Shown here in pieces: positions 6,051-11,293 of a stretch of 11,293 nucleotides of DNA. The first letter of the stretch is position 1. Each line of letters opens with the position of its first letter. Position numbers and translations under genes: made by a program. The notes under the pieces are model-generated. The model did not search any database, was not told the DNA's origin, and was given only the letters and a program-made list of their open reading frames with translations. Location of the stretch: NCBI GenBank assembly GCA_964406375.1, contig CAYORM010000089.1, forward strand, positions 1-11,293, written 5' to 3'. The DNA comes from CAYORM01 sp964406375 (GTDB lineage: Bacteria; Pseudomonadota; Alphaproteobacteria; DSM-16000; Inquilinaceae).

Positions 6051-7874
6051 GTGTGCGGCATCGTCGGCGTACTGGGGGCGGAGCCGGCCGCACCCCGGCT
6101 GCTCGAGGCGCTGCGGCGGCTGGAGTATCGCGGCTATGACAGCGCCGGGATCGCGACGCTGGTCGACGGGCGCATCGCCCGCCGCCGCGCCGCCGGCAAG
6201 CTCGACCGGCTGGCGGCGCGGCTGACCGCCGACCCGCTCGCCGGCTGCGCCGGGATCGGCCACACTCGCTGGGCGACGCATGGCGGCCCGAGCGAGACCA
6301 ACGCTCATCCGATCGCGACCGCCCGCGTCGCCGTCGTCCATAACGGCATCATCGAGAACCATCGCGCCCTGCGCACGGCGCTCGAGGCCGACGGCCACCT
6401 TTTCGAGACCGAGACCGACACCGAGGTGGTGGCGCAGCTTCTCACCCGGATGCTCGCCGACGGGCGCGATCCCGAGGCCGCGGCGGCCGAGACGCTGGCG
6501 CGGCTGCACGGCGCCTTCGCCCTCGCCATGCTCTTCGCCGGTCATGATGACCTGCTGATCGTCGCCCGCCGCGGCTCGCCGCTGGCGATCGGCCATGGCG
6601 AGGGCGAGATGTTCGTCGGCTCCGACGCACTGGCGCTTGCCCCCTGGACCAGCCGCGTCACCCACCTCGAAGAGGGCGACTGGGCCGTCCTGACGCGCGC
6701 AGGCGCCGCGATCCGCGATGCGTCGGGGGCCGGCGTCTCGCGGCCCGTTCGGCACAGCGCCAGCGGCGCCGCGCCGGCCGGCAAGGCCGGCCACCGGCAT
6801 TTCATGCAGAAGGAGATCAACGAGCAGCCGGCGGTGCTCGGTGACACGATCGCAGCCCTGACCGATCCCCGGACCGGCCGCATCGCCCTGCCGGCGCTGC
6901 CGGTCGATTTCGCTCAGCTGCCGCGGCTCACCATCGTTGCCTGCGGCACCGCGCATCTCGCTGGCATGGTCGCGAAATACTGGTTCGAGACGCTCGCCCG
7001 GCTGCCGGTCGAGCTCGACGTCGCCTCCGAGTTCCGCTACCGCCAGCCGCCGATGCCCGAGGGCGGGGCGATGCTGGTGGTCTCGCAATCCGGCGAGACG
7101 GCCGACACCCTCGCCGCGCTGCGCTATGCCCGCGGCCTCGGCCAGCCGATCCTGTCGATCGTCAACGTTCCCGAGAGCACCATCGCGCGCGAGAGCGACG
7201 CCGTGCTGCCGACGCTGGCGGGGCCGGAGATCGGCGTCGCCTCGACGAAGGCCTTCACGACCCAGCTCGCCGTACTCGCGGCGCTGGCGATCGGCGCCGC
7301 CGAGGCGCGCGGTACCATCGCGCCCGCCGAAGGAGCCCGGCTGGCCGCGGCGCTGCGTGGCGTATCGGAAGCGGTGGCCAGGCTTCTCGCCGAGGCCGGG
7401 CCGGCGATCCGGGCGGCCGCCGAGGCGATCGCCGTCGCACGGGATGTTCTTTATCTCGGCCGCGGGACCGCCTATCCGATTGCGCTCGAGGGCGCGCTGA
7501 AGCTCAAGGAAATCTCCTACATCCATGCCGAGGGCTATGCCGCCGGCGAGATGAAGCACGGGCCGATTGCGCTGATCGACGCGCAGGTTCCGGTCGTCAT
7601 CCTCGCGCCACCGGACCCCGTCTTCGGCAAGACGCTGTCGAATCTCGCCGAGGTGCGGGCCCGCGGCGGCCGCATCCTGCTGTTCTCCGACGCAGACGGG
7701 CTGCGGGAGGCCGGACCGGTCGAGACCGCCGTGGCGCTGCCGGCCATCGATCCCGTGCTCGCGCCGATCCTCTACGCGGTGCCGGTCCAGCTTCTCGCCT
7801 ATCATGCGGCAGTGGCGCGGGGCACCGATGTCGACCAGCCGCGCAATCTCGCCAAGAGCGTGACGGTGGAATGA
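6051..7874 (+). CDS. glmS: Glutamine-fructose-6-phosphate aminotransferase (isomerizing)
   Basis: GlmS makes glucosamine-6-phosphate from fructose-6-phosphate and glutamine, the committed step toward UDP-GlcNAc. The start must be the GTG at 6051, since MCGIVGVLG places Cys2, the N-terminal glutaminase nucleophile, directly after the initiator; the longer frame from 5955 runs inside glmU. The 607-residue length is typical. The glutaminase domain (about 2-240) contains LEYRGYDSAGI, HTRWATHG (R74) and VVHNGIIEN (N98-G99 oxyanion hole). The linker has HFMQKEINEQP. Two SIS sugar-isomerase domains follow, the first with VACGTAHL and SQSGETADT (345-353) and STKAF, the second with YLGRGTAYPIALEGALKLKEISYIHAEGYAAGEMKHGP. 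The C-terminus is the canonical DQPRNLAKSVTVE, with K602 the open-chain sugar-binding Lys. It lies 4 bases after glmU; no glmS ribozyme is expected in this position and none is seen. Confidence 0.98.
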   Translation: MCGIVGVLGAEPAAPRLLEALRRLEYRGYDSAGIATLVDGRIARRRAAGKLDRLAARLTADPLAGCAGIGHTRWATHGGPSETNAHPIATARVAVVHNGIIENHRALRTALEADGHLFETETDTEVVAQLLTRMLADGRDPEAAAAETLARLHGAFALAMLFAGHDDLLIVARRGSPLAIGHGEGEMFVGSDALALAPWTSRVTHLEEGDWAVLTRAGAAIRDASGAGVSRPVRHSASGAAPAGKAGHRHFMQKEINEQPAVLGDTIAALTDPRTGRIALPALPVDFAQLPRLTIVACGTAHLAGMVAKYWFETLARLPVELDVASEFRYRQPPMPEGGAMLVVSQSGETADTLAALRYARGLGQPILSIVNVPESTIARESDAVLPTLAGPEIGVASTKAFTTQLAVLAALAIGAAEARGTIAPAEGARLAAALRGVSEAVARLLAEAGPAIRAAAEAIAVARDVLYLGRGTAYPIALEGALKLKEISYIHAEGYAAGEMKHGPIALIDAQVPVVILAPPDPVFGKTLSNLAEVRARGGRILLFSDADGLREAGPVETAVALPAIDPVLAPILYAVPVQLLAYHAAVARGTDVDQPRNLAKSVTVE

Positions 7875-7984
7875 TACCCCGGCGACCGGCGCAGGCCGAT
7901 TTTGGCGCGGCAAAGCGCATCGCCGCGCGGATTGACCGAGACAGCGGCGCCCCTCGTCGCCTATATCCCGAGAAGGGGCGGGTG

Positions 7985-8023
7985 AGCCGGGCGACAGCCC
8001 GGCTGCCCGCGCGGGTTGCGGGC
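7985..8023 (+). terminator. Adjacent GC-rich hairpins between glmS and the STAS gene
   Basis: The first hairpin has perfect 8-bp arms AGCCGGGC (7985-7992) and GCCCGGCT (7997-8004) with loop GACA. A second follows immediately, with arms GCCCGC (8005-8010) and GCGGGC (8018-8023). There is no T-tract, so this is not a standard intrinsic terminator. It may slow RNA polymerase after glmS, protect the glmS mRNA 3' end, or structure the STAS leader. The rest of 7875-8055 shows nothing firm. Confidence 0.4.
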
Positions 8024-8055
8024 GACCGCTGAGTAGGGAAGGGGAGTAGCAGCGC

Positions 8056-8388
8056 ATGGACATTACCGAGCTCCAGGAAGGCGGCGCCGTCGTCCTGGTC
8101 CTGTCGGGCCGGCTGGACAGCACGACCCACAAGGCGCTCGACGACAAGCTCGCCGGCGTGATCACCGGGCCGGGCGCGACGGTGCTCGATCTCAGCGCCG
8201 TCGACTACGTCAGTTCGGCGGGGCTTCGGGTCCTGCTGAAAGCCGCCAAGCAGGCGAAGTCGGTCAGCAACCGCCTGGCCCTCGCGGGCGTCCGCCCCGC
8301 GGTCAAGGAGGTGTTCGACATCAGCGGCTTCACGAGCCTGTTCGTGATCCATCCCGACCGCGCGAGCGCCGTCTCCGCTGCCGGCTGA
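8056..8388 (+). CDS. STAS-domain protein (anti-sigma factor antagonist type)
   Basis: This 110-residue single-domain protein starts at ATG 8056 behind a purine-rich site with GGGGAG about 10 bases upstream. The STAS fold is recognisable: a beta-rich start with VVLVLSGRLDSTTHKALDDKL, then ATVLDLSAVDYVSSAGLRVLLKAAKQAK, where S53/S54 occupy the place of the phosphorylatable Ser of SpoIIAA-like anti-anti-sigma factors, and a C-terminal VFDISGF helix. In partner switching, the unphosphorylated STAS protein binds an anti-sigma HPK-like kinase and frees a sigma factor. No kinase, phosphatase or sigma gene lies in this window, so its partner is unknown. A role as an MlaB-like component of lipid transport is the alternative, but no mla genes are present. 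The GPP34 gene follows on the same strand after a 116-base gap with a hairpin. Confidence 0.9.
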   Translation: MDITELQEGGAVVLVLSGRLDSTTHKALDDKLAGVITGPGATVLDLSAVDYVSSAGLRVLLKAAKQAKSVSNRLALAGVRPAVKEVFDISGFTSLFVIHPDRASAVSAAG

Positions 8389-8405
8389 GCTGGCCTCTCC
8401 GCATC

Positions 8406-8438
8406 GCCCGGAGCGGCGCCCAGGCGCGGCCTCCGGGC
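8406..8438 (+). terminator. Strong stem-loop between the STAS and GPP34 genes
   Basis: The arms GCCCGGAG (8406-8413) and CTCCGGGC (8431-8438) are perfect complements, and the 17-base spacer can fold further through GCGC/GCGC (8416-8419 with 8424-8427). Only two T residues follow, so termination would be weak. It could attenuate read-through from STAS into GPP34 or stabilise the STAS transcript. The sequence shows the hairpin; the role is inferred. Confidence 0.45.
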
Positions 8439-8504
8439 TTCTGACATCGCCGGTCGCGGCCGACACGCCCGATGCCGCCACCGGCCCGAGCCGCAGGTGA
8501 TCCG

Positions 8505-9155
8505 ATGCTGACGTTCGCCGAAGAATTCCTGCTCCTGGCCCATGACGAGAAGACGGGCGATTTCGTCAGCCTGACATACTCCGTCACCAGCGTGGCGCTC
8601 GCGGGCGCCTGCCTCATGGACCTGGCGCTGCTCGACCGGATCGACACCGATGTCGAGAAGCTCTTCCTCGTCGACCGTACCCCGACCGGCGAGCCCATCC
8701 TCGATTTCTGCCTCGTCAAGATCGCCGCCGCCCAGACGCCGATGACGACCAAGGGCTGGGTGGAGACGCTGTCGGAAGAGGGCGGCACGCTGCGCGAGAT
8801 GGCGCTCGACCGGCTGGTCGAGCGCGGCATCCTTCAGCGCGAGGACCGGCGCTTCCTGTGGGTGTTCCGCAACCGCGTCTACCCCATGATCGACGATCGC
8901 GAGATCATGGAGGTGAAAAAGCGCATCGCCGACATCGTCTTCAGCGACGAGATCCCCGACCCGCGCGACGTGGTGCTGATCGCGCTGGCCAATGCCAGCG
9001 GCCTGCTCGAGCTCGTCTTCTCGCGGGCCGAGGTGGAGCGCCGGCGTGAGCGGATCGAGCAGGTTGCCCGCATGGATCTGATCGGCCAGGCGGTCTACAA
9101 GATCATCGCCGACATCCAGGCGGCGGTGATGATGGCGGCGCACCCGGTCTTCTGA
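8505..9155 (+). CDS. GPP34 (GOLPH3-like) family protein
   Basis: This 216-residue protein belongs to the GPP34 family (PF05719), whose eukaryotic members GOLPH3/Vps74 bind phosphatidylinositol-4-phosphate and glycosyltransferase tails at the Golgi. The start ATG 8505 gives the family-typical MLTFAEEFLLLAHDEKTG; AGGTGA lies at 8495-8500. An in-frame ATG at 8472 would add 11 Pro/Ala-rich residues. Visible family features are the N-terminal helix, the YSVTSVALAGACLMDLALLDRI segment, KGWVETLSEEGGTLREMALDRLVERGIL with a winged-helix look, and FLWVFRNRVYPMID, followed by long helices to the end. No signal peptide is seen; hydrophobic and basic patches would suit peripheral membrane binding. Bacterial members are best known in actinobacteria, and their role is poorly defined. 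It follows the STAS gene on the same strand, with a hairpin between. Confidence 0.9.
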   Translation: MLTFAEEFLLLAHDEKTGDFVSLTYSVTSVALAGACLMDLALLDRIDTDVEKLFLVDRTPTGEPILDFCLVKIAAAQTPMTTKGWVETLSEEGGTLREMALDRLVERGILQREDRRFLWVFRNRVYPMIDDREIMEVKKRIADIVFSDEIPDPRDVVLIALANASGLLELVFSRAEVERRRERIEQVARMDLIGQAVYKIIADIQAAVMMAAHPVF

Positions 9156-9209
9156 CCCGGCGCCCGCCCCCTTCCCTTCCGCCCGGTCTTTCCTCGTCCG
9201 GGAGGCTGA

Positions 9210-9273
9210 GCGGGGCCCGAGGCCCCGCATCCGCCGTTCGGTGCGCGGGCGGTGCGCGGGGCGTCAGCCCCGC
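9210..9273. terminator. Paired GC-rich hairpins between convergent GPP34 and the DMGDH-like gene
   Basis: Hairpin A has perfect 8-bp arms GCGGGGCC (9210-9217) and GGCCCCGC (9221-9228) around CGA. Hairpin B has 7-bp arms GCGGGGC (9256-9262) and GCCCCGC (9267-9273) around GTCA and includes the stop codon of the minus-strand gene. Both are followed by the same CATCCGCC, giving a 13-bp direct repeat (9223-9235 and 9268-9280). Position suggests bidirectional termination, though T-tracts are lacking. Confidence 0.5.
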
Positions 9274-11293
9274 ATCCGCCCGCCCTGCGGGTCGTAGAGC
9301 GGCACCGGCTGCAGACGCGCCGGCCGCCGCTCGCCCAGGATCTCGATCTCGAAACCCTCGCCATCCGCGGCCAGCGCTGCCGGCACATAGCCGAGCGCGA
9401 CCGACACGCCGGTGTGATGGGCGAAGCCGCCCGAGGTCACCCAGCCGACCACCGCGCCGTCATGCCAGATCGGCTCGTCGCCGATCACATCCGCTGCGGC
9501 ATCGCCCGGCTCCGGCTCGACGACGAAGGTGACCAGCCGCCGCTTCGGTCCTTCCTCCCGCTCGCGCAGCGCCGCCGCACGGCCGATGAAATCCGGCTTG
9601 GAGAAATCGATGAAGCGGTCGAGCCCGGCCTCGCCCGGCCCGTAGATCGGCCGGTACTCGCGCACCCAGACGCCCCAGCTCTTCTCGAGCCGCAGCGACA
9701 GCACCGCGCGCATCCCGACCTCGCCGATGCCGAACCGCTCGCCCTCGCTGAGCAGCAGCTGGCGCAGCGCGCGCATGTATTCCGGCGCGACCCAGATCTC
9801 GTACCCCGCCTCGCCGGTGAAGGACAGGCGGCCGACCAGCGCCGGGATCATGCCGAGATCCATGCGCCGGAACGACATGAAGGGGAAGGCGGCGGTCGAC
9901 ATGTCGGCGGTCGCGATCGCCTGCATCAGCGCCTGGGCGTGCGGCCCGGCGATCGACAGCCCCATCAGTGACAGGCCCAAGGCGCGCACGCTGACCGAGC
10001 CGTCGCTCGGCAGATGCGCCTCGAACCAGCGCATGTGGTATTGCTGCCCGAGGCCGGAGCCGAAGATGTAGAAGGTGCTCCCGTCCAGCCGCGCCAGCGT
10101 GAAATCGCCGATCAGCTTGCCCTTCTCGTTGAGCATCGGCGTCAGCACGACGCGGCCGCGCGCCGGGATGCGGCCCGCGAGGATGCGGGACAGCCACGCC
10201 TCCGCCCCCGGCCCGCTGACCAGATACTTGGCGTAGAAGGAGATGTCGGACAGGCCGATGCGCTCGCGCACCGTCCGGCATTCGGCAGCGATCTGCGGGA
10301 AGGCGTTGGAGCGCCGGAAGGTGACGGTCTCGACCGGCTCTTCCCCAGGCGGCGCGAACCACAGCGGCGTCTCCAGCCCCCAGGCATCGCCGAACACGGC
10401 ATTGGCGGCCACCCACTGGTCGTGCACCGGCGTCGTCATCAGCGGCCGCGCCGCCGGCAGCTCCTCGTTCGGGAAACGGATCGAGAAGCGCCGCGCGTAA
10501 TTCTCGCGCACCTTGGCATTGGTGTAGCCGAGCGTCGCCCAATCGCCGTAGCGGGCGACATCCATCCCCCAGATGTCGAAGCCCGGATCGCCGTCGGTCA
10601 TCCAGTTGGCGAGCGCCAGCCCGACGCCGCCACCCTGGCTGAACCCGGCCATCACCCCGCAGGCGACCCAGTAATTGCGCAGGCCGCGCACCGGCCCGAC
10701 CAGCGGGTTGCCGTCGGGTGCGAAGGTGAAGGGGCCGTTGATCACCTTGCGGATGCCGACCTCCTTGAAGATCGGGAAATGCTCGAAGCCGACCTCGAGC
10801 GACGGCGCGATGCGCTCGAGATCCGGCTCCAGCAGCTCATGCCCGAAGCTCCACGGCGTTTCGCGCGGCGACCACGGCCGGCAATCCTTCTCATAGGTGC
10901 CGAGCAGCAGCCCGCCGCGCTCCTGCCGGATGTAGATCTCGCCCTCGAAATCCATGACCATCGGCACTTCCTGGCCGCGCTCGGCATTCAGCCGGGCGAC
11001 CTCGGGCATGTCCTCGGTCAGGATGTACATGGGCTCCATTGCCAGCACTGGCAGCTCGAGCCCGACCATCCGGCCGACCTCGCGCGCCCACAGCCCGCCG
11101 CAATTGACGACGTGCTCGGCGGTGATCGTCCCCTGTTCGGTCACCACCGCCCAGCCGCCGGCACAGGGATGCAGCTCCACCACCCGGTTGCGCAGCACGA
11201 TCTCGGCCCCCTGCAGCCGCGCCGCCTTGGCATAGGCATGGGTGACGCCATAGGGGTCGACATGCCCCTCGGCCGCGTCCCACAGCGCGCCGA
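9264..11293 (-). CDS. Dimethylglycine/sarcosine dehydrogenase-like FAD and folate enzyme (5' end outside window)
   Basis: The frame stays open past the GTG at 11198 to the right edge: codons 11291-11199 read GALWDAAEGHVDPYGVTHAY and then AKAARLQGAEI before VLRNRVVEL, so the N-terminus with the dinucleotide-binding GxGxxG lies outside the window. About 675 residues are visible. The first part is the rest of the DAO-type FAD oxidase (VNCGGLWAREVGRMVG, then FSQGGGVGLALANWM), followed by the FAO central domain. From about RSNAFPQIAAECRTVRERIGL the C-terminal half is GcvT-like, with SFYAKYLVSGPGAEAWL, a GDFTLARLDG strand, and GEAGYEIWV, ending with a GcvT C-terminal barrel (WVTSGGFAHHTGVSVALGYVP). 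Such enzymes oxidatively demethylate dimethylglycine or sarcosine and pass the one-carbon unit to tetrahydrofolate. Exact substrate is uncertain. Total length would be about 800 residues. It converges on GPP34. Confidence 0.9.
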   Translation of the reverse strand, partial: GALWDAAEGHVDPYGVTHAYAKAARLQGAEIVLRNRVVELHPCAGGWAVVTEQGTITAEHVVNCGGLWAREVGRMVGLELPVLAMEPMYILTEDMPEVARLNAERGQEVPMVMDFEGEIYIRQERGGLLLGTYEKDCRPWSPRETPWSFGHELLEPDLERIAPSLEVGFEHFPIFKEVGIRKVINGPFTFAPDGNPLVGPVRGLRNYWVACGVMAGFSQGGGVGLALANWMTDGDPGFDIWGMDVARYGDWATLGYTNAKVRENYARRFSIRFPNEELPAARPLMTTPVHDQWVAANAVFGDAWGLETPLWFAPPGEEPVETVTFRRSNAFPQIAAECRTVRERIGLSDISFYAKYLVSGPGAEAWLSRILAGRIPARGRVVLTPMLNEKGKLIGDFTLARLDGSTFYIFGSGLGQQYHMRWFEAHLPSDGSVSVRALGLSLMGLSIAGPHAQALMQAIATADMSTAAFPFMSFRRMDLGMIPALVGRLSFTGEAGYEIWVAPEYMRALRQLLLSEGERFGIGEVGMRAVLSLRLEKSWGVWVREYRPIYGPGEAGLDRFIDFSKPDFIGRAAALREREEGPKRRLVTFVVEPEPGDAAADVIGDEPIWHDGAVVGWVTSGGFAHHTGVSVALGYVPAALAADGEGFEIEILGERRPARLQPVPLYDPQGGRMRG

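Noticed and set aside
4475..6061. 528-residue minus-strand frame opposite glmU
   Set aside because: Composition is low-complexity Arg/Ala/Asp/Gly typical of antisense shadows; glmU is fully supported on the plus strand.
7932..7967. TTGACC with TATATC as a promoter for the STAS gene
   Set aside because: The spacing between the boxes is about 24 bases, too long for a sigma-70-type promoter.
5892..8165. 757-residue open frame on the minus strand opposite glmS
   Set aside because: It lies antisense to a gene with unmistakable GlmS motifs along its whole length; open antisense frames of this size are common at this GC content, and its Arg/Gly-rich sequence has no recognisable domain.
1..11293. 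CRISPR array, rRNA genes or a replication origin
   Set aside because: No regularly spaced direct repeats, rRNA-like segments or iterated AT-rich origin boxes were seen.

Overview
The window is high-GC DNA with alphaproteobacterial-type housekeeping genes. GlmU, GlmS, Gph, a DUF3108 export protein and a dimethylglycine/sarcosine dehydrogenase-like protein all look alphaproteobacterial, and the GC bias gives long antisense shadow reading frames. A Rhodospirillales-like host is a reasonable guess, but the sequence does not prove it.

Layout. (1) Positions 1-1487 hold the 3' part of a very large helicase-nuclease gene. It carries the end of a superfamily 1 helicase, a Vsr/MTES_1575-type nuclease, a GreA/GreB-like domain and a DUF3320 tail, and its base composition looks less GC-rich than the rest. 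(2) Positions 1488-1871 have no intact gene but contain a degraded, internally deleted IS481-family transposase on the minus strand. (3) Next come a minus-strand phytanoyl-CoA-dioxygenase-like gene (1872-2618) and a minus-strand tRNA-Val(CAC) with its own likely promoter. The tRNA 3' end faces the accessory-looking left part, as at many island borders. (4) From about 2960 rightward the window is chromosomal core: an exported DUF3108 protein (+), whose 3' end overlaps phosphoglycolate phosphatase gph (-); then, divergently, the glmU-glmS operon (+), which makes UDP-GlcNAc from fructose-6-phosphate for peptidoglycan and LPS. (5) A stand-alone STAS protein and a GPP34 (GOLPH3-like) protein follow on the plus strand. 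(6) The right end is the 3' part of a minus-strand FAD/folate dehydrogenase of the DMGDH/SarDH family, converging on GPP34 across two GC-rich hairpins.

The glmU-glmS pair is the clearest functional unit. GlmS makes glucosamine-6-phosphate, and GlmU performs the last two steps to UDP-GlcNAc. The least ordinary items are the multidomain helicase-nuclease beside a tRNA and a dead IS481 element (possible defence-island edge), and the STAS plus GPP34 pair, which joins a partner-switching-type domain to a bacterial relative of a eukaryotic Golgi phosphoinositide-binding protein. No complete new system can be demonstrated from this window alone.
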